From JALHNI01 sp031367405 (GTDB lineage Bacteria; Acidobacteriota; Terriglobia; Bryobacterales; Bryobacteraceae), in assembly GCA_031367405.1 (NCBI GenBank), contig JANLPT010000196.1, positions 1-31,859 of the forward strand: 31,859 bases of DNA, written 5' to 3'. Made by a program: the position numbers and the translations under genes. This document shows positions 15,347 to 22,758 of the stretch, in pieces (position 1 is the stretch's first letter; each line of letters starts with the position of its first letter). The notes under the pieces are model-generated. The model saw only the letters and a list, made by a program, of their open reading frames with translations, was not told where the DNA came from and ran no database searches.

Positions 15347-16273
15347 ATGCGAACTTTTCTTTTGCTCTGTCTGGCTGGCGCGGCGCTCCATGCTCAATCG
15401 ACCGCAGAACGCATGGGGTATGGCCCGAAGGATCGCGTGCTGATGGTACACGCCGACGACCTGGGGATGTCGCACACGGTGAACGCGGCCAGCATGGAGG
15501 CGTTGAAGCAGGGGCTGGTGACTTCGGCCAGCGTGATGGTGCCGTGCCCCTGGTTTTTAGAGATCGCCAATTTCGCCAAGGCCAACCCCGCCTTTGACAT
15601 CGGCCTGCATCTCACTTTAACCAGCGAGTGGAAGAAATACCGTTGGGGGCCGGTGGCATCGCGCGACAAAGTGCCGGGCTTGATGGACCCGGAAGGGTAC
15701 TTGTGGCGCGACGTAAAGTCAGTGGCCGAGCACGCGACGGCGGCCGAGGTAGAAATTGAGTTGCGGGCTCAAATCGAGAAAGCGCTGGCGACGGGATGGA
15801 AGCCGACGCATCTCGACACGCACATGGGAACCTTGTATGCGCGGGTGGATTACTGGGAAGTTTATGCCAAGTTGGGCCGCGAGTATAAGTTACCGGTGAT
15901 GTTAATGCGGCCCACTCCGGAGTTTGTGGCGGAAGCGGCGAAAGACGGCTATCCCATCACGGCGGCGATGTTAGAAAAGAAAGACCGGGACGGCTATGTT
16001 CTGCTGGACCATCTGGTCACCGGCGTGCCGGGCCGCACCATCGCGGAGCGTCGCGCTTCGTACCAGAAACTCATGCGGGAATTACAGCCCGGCGTCACCA
16101 TGCTGATTGTGCATTTAGGCATCAATGATGAGGAACTGAAAAATATTACGAATAATTGGGAGGCTCGATGGTCAGACTATCGTAACTTCACCGATCCGGA
16201 GATGGGCAGCTTGATGAAAGAGCTGGGCATCCAGCAGACGACGTGGCGCGCGATGAGCAAGGTGGCGAAATGA
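15347..16273 (+). CDS. Secreted ChbG/YdjC-like carbohydrate deacetylase
   Basis: 308 residues from the ATG at 15347 (a GTG directly before it is possible). A signal peptide ends LHAQS, so the product is exported, unlike E. coli ChbG. The YdjC-type metal site is visible: VHADDLGMSHTVN (D37, D38, H43), LHLTLT, and THLDTHMGTLY. The C-terminal IVHLGINDEEL completes the family pattern. It should remove N-acetyl groups from amino-sugar oligosaccharides such as chitin or peptidoglycan fragments; the substrate is inferred. It opens a three-gene unit: its stop overlaps the next start in ATGA. Confidence 0.85.
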   Translation: MRTFLLLCLAGAALHAQSTAERMGYGPKDRVLMVHADDLGMSHTVNAASMEALKQGLVTSASVMVPCPWFLEIANFAKANPAFDIGLHLTLTSEWKKYRWGPVASRDKVPGLMDPEGYLWRDVKSVAEHATAAEVEIELRAQIEKALATGWKPTHLDTHMGTLYARVDYWEVYAKLGREYKLPVMLMRPTPEFVAEAAKDGYPITAAMLEKKDRDGYVLLDHLVTGVPGRTIAERRASYQKLMRELQPGVTMLIVHLGINDEELKNITNNWEARWSDYRNFTDPEMGSLMKELGIQQTTWRAMSKVAK

Positions 16274-17238
16274 TCAAGGCATGGCAGGTGGAGGCTTGGG
16301 GCGAGCCCAATTCATTGAAGCTGGGCTCATCCGCGCTGCTGCCACCGGGCGCGGGGCAGGTGCGCATCCGGCACCACGCGGCAGGCTTGAATTTTTTCGA
16401 CTTACTCCAAGTGCGTGGCCAGTATCAGGTGAAACCGCCATTTCCATTTACTCCCGGCGCGGAAGTGGCGGGCTTAGTGGAGGCGGTGGGTGAGGGCGTT
16501 ACGCAGTTCACCACCGGCGGCCGCGTGATGGCTTTGTGTTTGCAGAATGGCTTCGGCGAGGCATCCATCGTACCGGTGACCCACGTGTTTGCCCTGCCTG
16601 GAAGCTGGAGCTTTACCGAGGGAGCGGCTTTCCCGATTGTTTATCACACGGGCTGGTATGCCTTGCATCGCCGGGCCAGATTGGCGGCGGGCGAGACACT
16701 GCTGGTCCACGCGGGGGCGAGCGGGGTGGGGATGGCGGCGATCCAGATCGGGAAAGCGCTGGGCGCTCGCGTGTTGGCCACCGCCTCTACCGAAGCCAAG
16801 CGGGAGTTTGCCTCGAGGGTGGGAGCCGATGAGGTGATCGACTATACGCTGCCCAATTGGCCCGACGAGGTAAAGCGCCTGACGGGCGGCCGGGGCGCGG
16901 ACGTAATTTATGACCCGGTGGGCGGCGATGCGTTCGATTTATCGACTAAGTGCATTGCCCCGGAAGGGCGGTTGCTGGTGATTGGCTTTGCCTCGGGACG
17001 GATCCCGACGATCGCGGCGAATCGGATTCTGATCAAGAATTTTGAGGTGATCGGCGCGGTGTGGGGCGCTTACGCGCTTCCCCGCCCCGGATATCTTGCG
17101 GAGGCCCAGGCAGCGCTATCGGCACTGGCGTTGCGGCCACGGGTATTACATCAATACCAATTCGGCGAATTGGTGATGGCGCTGGAAGATTTGGATAACC
17201 GGCGGGTGATTGGAAAGGCGGTATTGTTAGTGCCATGA
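16270..17238 (+). CDS. NADPH:quinone reductase-like MDR oxidoreductase (zinc-free)
   Basis: 322 residues from the ATG at 16270, overlapping the previous stop by four bases. It is a medium-chain dehydrogenase/reductase of the quinone-reductase branch: an N-terminal GroES-like domain (GLNFFDLLQVRGQY, PFTPGAEVAG) and a Rossmann domain with VHAGASGVGMAAIQIGKALGARV. The zinc-binding cysteines of alcohol dehydrogenases are missing, as expected for this branch. It should reduce quinones or enones with NADPH in the cytoplasm. It is cytoplasmic while both coupled partners are exported, so its link to them is unclear. Confidence 0.88.
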   Translation: MIKAWQVEAWGEPNSLKLGSSALLPPGAGQVRIRHHAAGLNFFDLLQVRGQYQVKPPFPFTPGAEVAGLVEAVGEGVTQFTTGGRVMALCLQNGFGEASIVPVTHVFALPGSWSFTEGAAFPIVYHTGWYALHRRARLAAGETLLVHAGASGVGMAAIQIGKALGARVLATASTEAKREFASRVGADEVIDYTLPNWPDEVKRLTGGRGADVIYDPVGGDAFDLSTKCIAPEGRLLVIGFASGRIPTIAANRILIKNFEVIGAVWGAYALPRPGYLAEAQAALSALALRPRVLHQYQFGELVMALEDLDNRRVIGKAVLLVP

Positions 17239-18026
17239 AGCTCATCATTGGATTGATTTTCGCATTGGGCCTTTCGGCGCAGACGAAGGTGGGGCCCGTA
17301 AAAGGGCATTTGGTGATCGCCGGTGGCGGCGCGTTGGGGCCGGAGATCGTGGGGCGTTTCATTACGCTGGCGGGCGGCCCGGAGGCACCCATCGTGATTA
17401 TCCCGACGGCAGACGATCGGGATGAATTCCCCTCCGGCTTTGCGGCGGACAGTTTTTTGGCCAAAGCGGGGGCGAAGCACGTCACCATGCTGCACACGCG
17501 TAATAAGGCTGACTCCGATACGGATGCCTTCGCCGCCGTGTTGAAACAAGCGGGCGGCGTCTGGTTTACCGGCGGACGCCATTGGCGGCTGGTGGATTCT
17601 TATCTGGGTACGAGAGTACATCGGGAACTGATGGCGTTACTGGATCGCGGCGGCGTGATTGGCGGCACGTCAGCCGGGGCGACCATTCAAGGCTCTTTTA
17701 TGGTGCGCGGCGCGCGTAGCGGCAATACGATCATGATCGACCCGGACTATCATGTGGGACTTGGCTTCTTGCGAGGCGTGGCCATCGATCAACACTTACT
17801 CACTCGCAAACGCGAGCTTGACATGCTGCCCGTGGTGGAGTTACACCCGGAGTTACTCGGGCTGGGTCTCGACGAAGGCACCGCAATTATTGTCACGGGC
17901 GATGGTTTTGAAGTGATGGGCGTGAGCAAAGTGGCGATTTACGAACACGGTAAGCCGCATTACTTTCTCTCGGCGGGCGATCATTTCGATTTGGCGAAGC
18001 ACGCGCGGCTGGCAGATGCTAAGTAG
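17235..18026 (+). CDS. Secreted cyanophycinase-like serine peptidase (S51 family)
   Basis: 263 residues with a signal peptide (MKLIIGLIFALGLSAQ). The S51/cyanophycinase pattern is present: LVIAGGGALG near the start, VWFTGGRHWRL, the nucleophile elbow GGTSAGA (S146), and AIDQHLLTRKRE with LGLGLDEGTAIIV. Exported members degrade the storage polymer cyanophycin (multi-L-arginyl-poly-aspartate) released by other cells, while relatives are aspartyl dipeptidases. No cyanophycin synthetase is in the window, which favours scavenging over self-storage; that is inference. The start overlaps the reductase stop (ATGA, 17235-17238). Its TAG stop touches the stop of the convergent aldo/keto reductase. Confidence 0.87.
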   Translation: MKLIIGLIFALGLSAQTKVGPVKGHLVIAGGGALGPEIVGRFITLAGGPEAPIVIIPTADDRDEFPSGFAADSFLAKAGAKHVTMLHTRNKADSDTDAFAAVLKQAGGVWFTGGRHWRLVDSYLGTRVHRELMALLDRGGVIGGTSAGATIQGSFMVRGARSGNTIMIDPDYHVGLGFLRGVAIDQHLLTRKRELDMLPVVELHPELLGLGLDEGTAIIVTGDGFEVMGVSKVAIYEHGKPHYFLSAGDHFDLAKHARLADAK

Positions 18027-19004
18027 CTATTGATGGCCCAGGACGGGGTGCGGCAAGTAAGGTGCGCTGAGCTCCGCGATTTCTTCGCTGGAGAGCTGTA
18101 AGTCAACCGCGGCGACGGCTTCGTCGAGTTGGGGAAGCTTGCTGGCTCCGACGATGGGCGCGGTGACGCCCGGTTGCGCGAGAACCCAGGCCAGGGCGAC
18201 TTGGGCGTTCGAAACGCCGCGACGGATGGCGACGCGGGCAACGGCGTCCACGACGGCAAAGTCACTGGGCTGGTAGTAATACTGTTGGGCGAGGGCGTCG
18301 GTGCGGGCGCGGCTGGTGTCGCCGTAATCCTGTACGCGGCGGTTACCGGCCAGGAAGCCCCGGGCGAGCGGGCTCCAAGGGAGAAGTCCGATGCCTTCGG
18401 CGCGGCAGAGGGGCATCATTTCGCGCTCTTCTTCGCGATAGACGAGATTGAAGTGATTTTGCATGGTGGCGAAGCGGGTGAGGCCGCGCCGGTCAGACGT
18501 GGCCAGCATGCGCCCAAATTGCCAGGCGAACATGGACGAGGCACCCAGGTAGAGAGCCTTGCCGGCGCGCACGACATCGTCGAGCGCGTCGAGCGTCTCC
18601 TCGATGGGCGTGTGGGGGTCGAAGCGATGGATTTGGTAAAGGTCAATATAGTCGGTGCCGAGGCGTTTGAGGCTGCCATCGATGGAGTGCATGATGTGTT
18701 TGCGTGACAGGCCGCGGTCGTTAGGGCCATCGCCCATGGGGTTGAAGAGCTTGGTGGCGATGACGACCTGGTCGCGCTTCACCTGCGCCAGGGCGCGGCC
18801 GGTTACCTCTTCGCTCGCGCCGAGCGAGTACATGTCGGCGGTATCGAAGAAGTTGATGCCGGCGTCGAGGGCGCGGTGAAAGAAGGGGCGGCTTTGGGTA
18901 TCGTCCAGGACCCACTCGCGCCAAGAGGGCGAGCCGTAGGTCATACAGCCCAGGCAGAGGCGTGACACGCGCAGTCCGGTGGAGCCGAGGTTGGTGTATT
19001 GCAT
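18027..19004 (-). CDS. Aldo/keto reductase
   Basis: 325 residues with the full AKR tetrad: D54 and Y59 (FFDTADMYSLG), K85 (VIATKLFNP) and H126 (LYQIHRFD). It is an NADPH-dependent cytoplasmic reductase of aldehydes or sugars, near the YajO/voltage-channel beta-subunit branch (NLGSTGLRVSRLCLGCMTYG, LPWSPLARGFLAG). The substrate cannot be told. It begins eight bases after the efflux adaptor gene and is probably co-transcribed with it. Confidence 0.92.
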   Translation of the reverse strand: MQYTNLGSTGLRVSRLCLGCMTYGSPSWREWVLDDTQSRPFFHRALDAGINFFDTADMYSLGASEEVTGRALAQVKRDQVVIATKLFNPMGDGPNDRGLSRKHIMHSIDGSLKRLGTDYIDLYQIHRFDPHTPIEETLDALDDVVRAGKALYLGASSMFAWQFGRMLATSDRRGLTRFATMQNHFNLVYREEEREMMPLCRAEGIGLLPWSPLARGFLAGNRRVQDYGDTSRARTDALAQQYYYQPSDFAVVDAVARVAIRRGVSNAQVALAWVLAQPGVTAPIVGASKLPQLDEAVAAVDLQLSSEEIAELSAPYLPHPVLGHQ

Positions 19005-19012
19005 TTTGAGTA

Positions 19013-20233
19013 TTATTCCGCAGGTTTCGGGGTAGGTGACTTCGTGCCTTCGCCAATGCGGACGCGCGTGCCGGTATCGAGCCGGTTGAGGTTGCCGAGC
19101 GCCACGGTGTCGCCGTCTTTCAGGCCTTCGGTCACCTCGACCTCCTCTTCCAGGCGATCGCCCAGTTTGACTTCGCGCGCGTCGATGACGCCGTTATTAA
19201 TGACGTATGCCTTATTTGAGCCCAACACGTAGTTGACGGCGCGGTAGGGCACCATCAGCACCGTATCGACGCGATCGGTGGGAACGCGGGCGCGGGCGTA
19301 GGAGCCGGGCTTGAGTTGATTGTTGGGGTTGGGCACCAGTGCCTCCACCACGAAGGTGCGCTTGGAGGCGTCAACGGTGGGCGAGACGCGCCAGATTTTG
19401 CCGGAAAACTTTCGATCGGTGTATGCCTCGACGAGGATCTCCGCGATTTGCCCGGGCTTGATCCAAGGGCCCATTTTTTCGGGGATTTCGACGCGCAGCC
19501 GGATGGGATCGGTCTTGACGAGAATCAGCAGAGGCGTATTGGCGCGGGTGAACTGGCCGACGGTGACCATGCGCTCCTTGACGAGCCCGGCGAAGGGCGC
19601 GCGCACGGTGGTATCGCGGAGTTTCTTACGCTGCAAATCGAGAACCGCCTTGTAGCGCTCCACTTCTTGAATGAGGTTGCGAGCTTGATTGATGGTGGCA
19701 TCGTAGGCGGCCTTGGCGGAGTTGAAACGGGATTGAAACTGGTCGAGGTCGGCTTGGGCTCCGATCCCTTGGTCAGTGAGTTGGCGGGCCCGGCGGAAGC
19801 GCTGTTCGGCTTCCTGCATGTCGGCAGCGGCGCGGCGGACTTCCGGGGTCTCCTTGACATCTTTGACGCGATCTTTCTCATCCTTGAGGCCCAAACGCTC
19901 CAGCGACTGGTGGAGTTGCGCGTCCTGCTGGGCGAGTAAATAGCGCTGCTCTTCGTCAGCAATGTGGACCAGGATCTGGCCGGCGACGACCATGTCGCCG
20001 AGATCGATTTTGACTTCATCGACCTTGCCATCTACTTCGGCGCTGATGATGGCTTCTTCGTAGGGGAAAAACGTGCCCACGGACTCGACGACGCGTTGAA
20101 TTCGCTTGCCTTTGGCGGTGGTAGAGCGGACCACGACGGGGCCGGTGTCGACTTTGGCCTTGACGGGCACCTCTTTCTTGCAGGCGGCAAAGAGTAAACA
20201 GAGGATGAGGGCGGAGGCTTTCGGGAAGTCCAT
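19013..20233 (-). CDS. Efflux RND periplasmic adaptor lipoprotein (HlyD/MFP family)
   Basis: 406 residues. The N-terminus (LILCLLFAAC, C18) reads as a lipoprotein signal, anchoring the protein to the membrane. A lipoyl half-motif (AIISAEVDGKVDEVKIDLGDMVVAGQ), a coiled-coil hairpin (about 100-200), the second lipoyl half with TTVRAPFAGLVKERMVTVGQF, and beta-barrel/membrane-proximal domains follow in the normal order. Such adaptors join an RND pump to an outer-membrane channel. Neither is adjacent: the upstream neighbour is the broken module on the other strand and downstream is an aldo/keto reductase. It must work with a pump encoded elsewhere, or be a leftover. Confidence 0.9.
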   Translation of the reverse strand: MDFPKASALILCLLFAACKKEVPVKAKVDTGPVVVRSTTAKGKRIQRVVESVGTFFPYEEAIISAEVDGKVDEVKIDLGDMVVAGQILVHIADEEQRYLLAQQDAQLHQSLERLGLKDEKDRVKDVKETPEVRRAAADMQEAEQRFRRARQLTDQGIGAQADLDQFQSRFNSAKAAYDATINQARNLIQEVERYKAVLDLQRKKLRDTTVRAPFAGLVKERMVTVGQFTRANTPLLILVKTDPIRLRVEIPEKMGPWIKPGQIAEILVEAYTDRKFSGKIWRVSPTVDASKRTFVVEALVPNPNNQLKPGSYARARVPTDRVDTVLMVPYRAVNYVLGSNKAYVINNGVIDAREVKLGDRLEEEVEVTEGLKDGDTVALGNLNRLDTGTRVRIGEGTKSPTPKPAE

Positions 20234-20328
20234 TAGGTTTAGTTTAGTGGTTCAGGAAGGTAAGGCGGGGGCACACTTGGCTAGACGCGCACTTTTCTGT
20301 ACAGTAAAGGCTCTTTTGACGTCACTAA

Positions 20329-20349
20329 GGTTACCGGAAACCGGTAGCC
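20329..20349. repeat. Short hairpin/dyad upstream of the broken module
   Basis: The arms TACCGG and CCGGTA are perfect with an AAA loop, extended by GG...CC outside one T/G wobble (20329-20349). No T-run follows on either strand, so it is not a typical intrinsic terminator. It lies 40 bases before the ATG at 20389 and could have been an operator for that module. The rest of 20234-20388 shows nothing convincing. Confidence 0.45.
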
Positions 20350-20388
20350 GTTGGTGGTCGGCTATGATGAAGAAAAGGGATAGTCATT

Positions 20389-20660
20389 ATGCTCGATGTG
20401 AAGCAAGCCGTCCAGATCGCCTGGCAGAAGTCTGCCGAAATCCTCGGGTCGGGGTCGACGGAAGCTTAGAAGAAATCCAGCGTGAGACATACCAGGGTCA
20501 TGACGCGTGGAGCATCACGCTTGGTGTGCCACGGAATCTCGAGCAGCTTCCACCCTTCTCCCGATTATCGGCGAACCCGGTGCAGTACAAGATCTTCCTG
20601 ATTGATGCCGAGACTGGCGAGATGCTGGCGATGAAACTTCATGCGCTCGCGCCCAGGTGA
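20389..20660 (+). pseudogene. Small hypothetical protein, probable frameshift
   Basis: Starting at the ATG at 20389, the reading MLDVKQAVQIAWQKSAEILG looks like a genuine amphipathic N-terminus but stops at 20467-20469. From about 20450 a second frame reads GVDGSLEEIQRETYQGHDAW and later YKIFLIDAETGEMLAMKL to a stop at 20658-20660. Joining them at the G-rich run near 20446-20456 gives a smooth protein of about 90 residues. The second frame alone could start at an ATG at 20364, but its first 28 residues are unlike the rest. The ending (ID-x-ETGEMLAMK) recalls PepSY-type repeats; I cannot name the family. The PIN gene follows 15 bases later, suggesting a two-gene module. Confidence 0.6.
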
Positions 20661-20675
20661 TGGCCCAGACTTCGG

Positions 20676-21136
20676 GTGTCAATCGTCGACGCTAACCTCT
20701 TTATTCTCTGCGTAGCCGGATCAGTGAATCCGGACCGCATCGAGACTTTCAAGAGAACCCGTCAATATTCGGTAGCCGGCTATGATCTTCTGGTCAGGGT
20801 GCTCGAAAAATTCGCCCCTCTCTATTCAGTGGCTCATGTCTTGGCTGAAGTCAGTAATCTGACCGACCTTCCGGGCGAAGAAAAATTGCAAGCTAGGCAC
20901 ATGCTCAAGAACACGATCACGTAGCTCACAGAACTGGAGATGCCCAGTTCGCGGGCGGCAGATGACCCGATCTACCAGGAACTTGGGCTGACTGATGCCG
21001 CGATTGGAGCCTTGGCCCGCGAACGCCGGTGCGCGGTGCTGACAGACGAGTGGGACTCTACCGGCGATTGGGTCAGCAAATGGAGGCGCTGTATTTTACG
21101 CACCTGCGCGCCCGAGAATGGGCAATCACCAGCTAA
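20676..21136 (+). pseudogene. Broken PIN-domain (VapC-like) ribonuclease gene
   Basis: A GTG at 20676 starts VSIVDANLFIL, the first strand of a PIN domain with its metal-binding aspartate (D5). E58 (HVLAEVSN) and, beyond a TAG at 20922-20924 in the same frame, LGLTDAAIGAL and VLTDEWD supply the other acidic residues. At about 21057 one base appears lost: restoring it changes the poor tail into DLYRRLGQQ... ending FTHLRAREWAITS and a TAA at 21134-21136. Thus all active-site acids of a roughly 150-residue PIN nuclease remain, but one stop codon and one frameshift break it. PIN proteins paired with a small upstream gene are usually toxin-antitoxin nucleases; here both genes are damaged. A read-through product is possible but unlikely. 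Confidence 0.72.
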
Positions 21137-21456
21137 ACCGGCGGGTCGCGCGAAACGATGAAGAAGCCGGTCTCGACTGAATCATCCAGGATGCGGTTCC
21201 ACATGACACGGGCGAGACCCGCACTAGATGGAGATTCGAAGCGGTACTCGTCGCCCGAGCTGACGCGCTGATAAGCATGCTCTAAGCGGAATCCGCTGAC
21301 ACTCACATCGCGCATTTCACCCTGAAACACGAGGCGTTCATCCGGCAGAGAGAAGAGGCGCACGACGCCATGGGCATCTTCGCGCCGCTCACTGCGCCGG
21401 TCGTCGATGCTGACGAGCGAACGCGAATTACGCCAATTGTTCGACAGCAGTTTCAT
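21133..21456 (-). CDS. PilZ-domain protein (cyclic-di-GMP receptor)
   Basis: 107 residues. The c-di-GMP-binding signature of PilZ is complete: the arginine pair in DDRRSERRED (R20/R24 or R21/R25, RxxxR spacing) and DVSVSGFRL (D50, S52, G55; pattern DxSxxG) about 25 residues on. The ending VMWNRILDDSVETGFFIV is also typical. It should change conformation on binding the nucleotide and act on an unknown partner. The gene overlaps the 3' end of the sigma-54 activator by 29 bases, so both are expressed together. It faces the diguanylate cyclase/phosphodiesterase across the regulator. Its stop overlaps the PIN stop. Confidence 0.9.
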   Translation of the reverse strand: MKLLSNNWRNSRSLVSIDDRRSERREDAHGVVRLFSLPDERLVFQGEMRDVSVSGFRLEHAYQRVSSGDEYRFESPSSAGLARVMWNRILDDSVETGFFIVSRDPPV

Positions 21457-22444
21457 AGACTTTCAATTTCCGGCTGAGCGTGCGGCGAGAAATTCCCAAC
21501 ATCTCGGCCGCCTTCTGATGATGACCGTCCGTCTGGCGCAAGGTATCGAGGATCATCCGCTTTTCCATTTCGTCGAGAGCCGAGCCCGGCTCGCGCTCGG
21601 AATGCGGCTCAGAATCCTTGATCGTCCGCGCGGAGTCCTTAAACAGGCGCGCCGGGCGGAAGGGCATTTCGAGAAGCATGGCGCGGGGCAGGTCGAGGTC
21701 TTCCAGCTGTAACACTTCGTTCGGCACCAGAATCGCGGCGCGAATCAATATGTTGCGCAGCTCGCGCAGGTTCCCCGGCCAGGAATAGGCGAGCAGCGCG
21801 CGCATGGCCGAATCCGATAATTCTACCGGACGGCTATGCTGGCTCAAGAAGAATCGGGCTAAATCGGCGATTTCGTCGCGACGCTCCCGAAGCGGGGGCA
21901 CCTTGAGTTCGAGTTGCGTGAGCCGGTGAAAAAGGTCCGCGCGGAAGTTGCCTTGGGCGACCTCGTGACGCAGATCGCGGTTGGTGGCGGTGACGATTCG
22001 GACGTCGACCGAGACCTTCCGGGTGCCGCCTAGACGGTAGTAAGACGCGCCGTCCAGCACGCGAAGCAACTTCACCTGCATGCGGGGCTCGAGTTCACCC
22101 ACTTCATCCAAGAAGAGCGTACCGAGGTGGGCCAGTTCGAAAAGCCCCGGTTTCGAACCTTGCGCCCCGCTGAAGGCACCTTTTTCGTAGCCGAACAGCT
22201 CACTCTCAATCAAATGCTCCGGCAGCGCGGCGCAACTGACGTCGATCCAGGGTTTGCTGCAGCGCAGCGAATAATGATGCAGCGCGCGGGCCACCAGTTC
22301 CTTGCCGCTGCCCGACTCTCCGCTCACCAGCACCGTGGCATTAGTGACGGCCACGCGCTGGACCTTGGCGTACAGCGTCCGCATGGCCGTCGAGCTCACC
22401 ACCGCGGGGGAGCCGAGAAACTCGAGTTGGGGAAAGTCTGGCAT
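21428..22444 (-). CDS. Sigma-54 interaction (AAA+) transcription activator, receiver-less
   Basis: 338 residues from the ATG at 22442-22444; longer readings add 79 residues of non-protein-like text. The AAA+ domain (about 8-240) has Walker A GESGSGKE (42-49), the sigma-54 contact loop as GAFSGA (89-94) instead of the usual GAFTGA, Walker B GTLFLDEVGE (108-117) and arginine fingers around RADLFHRL (167-174). A Fis-type helix-turn-helix closes the protein (KAAEMLGISRRTLSRKL). There is no receiver or sensor domain, as in PspF, so activity must be set by another protein or by its level. The overlapping PilZ gene is an obvious candidate partner. Position 4 of the loop is serine, a conservative change. 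Confidence 0.92.
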   Translation of the reverse strand: MPDFPQLEFLGSPAVVSSTAMRTLYAKVQRVAVTNATVLVSGESGSGKELVARALHHYSLRCSKPWIDVSCAALPEHLIESELFGYEKGAFSGAQGSKPGLFELAHLGTLFLDEVGELEPRMQVKLLRVLDGASYYRLGGTRKVSVDVRIVTATNRDLRHEVAQGNFRADLFHRLTQLELKVPPLRERRDEIADLARFFLSQHSRPVELSDSAMRALLAYSWPGNLRELRNILIRAAILVPNEVLQLEDLDLPRAMLLEMPFRPARLFKDSARTIKDSEPHSEREPGSALDEMEKRMILDTLRQTDGHHQKAAEMLGISRRTLSRKLKVYETAVEQLA

Positions 22445-22758
22445 CAAAGGTCTGGATTCCGGCCTGTATTTAAGCGTATGGTAAGTACCCAGCCGCGTAC
22501 ATCCGCAAAACACCTGAGTTGCACTAAGGTCAACCCCTGAGACAGGGGACAAAATGTCCCATTGGCGTGCGACAACTTGGCGCAACCCGGGACGGTTCTG
22601 TCCATTCCTTCGACCGGCCTTCCGCCGGACTGCGGCACGCGAGGGGTGATGAGTGAGCGGTAACATGAACGATTCGATCACCTATCGCGCATCTCAGAAG
22701 CAACCGATAGCCAAACGGACGAGTAATTGCATTGTCACTTGTGGAACATGACTCACCG
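22445..22758. other. Regulatory gap between sigma-54 activator and c-di-GMP enzyme
   Basis: About 310 bases shared by two divergent genes, the longest unbroken non-coding stretch away from the left edge. Apart from the dyad cluster at 22534-22603 I see no clear sigma-70 boxes. A search by eye for the sigma-54 pattern TGGCAC-N5-TTGC on both strands found no acceptable match, so neither neighbour is an evident sigma-54 target. Confidence 0.6.
22534..22603. promoter_or_regulatory. Cluster of dyads, candidate regulator binding sites
   Basis: Three inverted repeats lie in 70 bases: CCCCTG-AGA-CAGGGG (22534-22548), overlapped by GGGACAAAATGTCCC (22546-22560, perfect 6-base arms), and then GGAC-N6-GTCC (22590-22603), which repeats the GGGAC...GTCC theme. 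The repeated half-site suggests a dimeric protein binding more than once, as enhancer-binding proteins do. It lies 90 to 160 bases upstream of the activator start and 155 to 225 upstream of the HD-GYP/GGDEF gene. Which protein binds is unknown. Confidence 0.5.

Noticed and set aside
20106..20363. N-terminal extension of the small gene at 20389-20660 back to 20106
   Set aside because: It runs antisense through the 5' end of the efflux adaptor gene and has no protein-like character.
22445..22758. Sigma-54 (-24/-12) promoter between the activator and the c-di-GMP enzyme
   Set aside because: Near matches such as TTGGCGTGCGACAACTTGG do not keep the needed GG and GC spacing on either strand.
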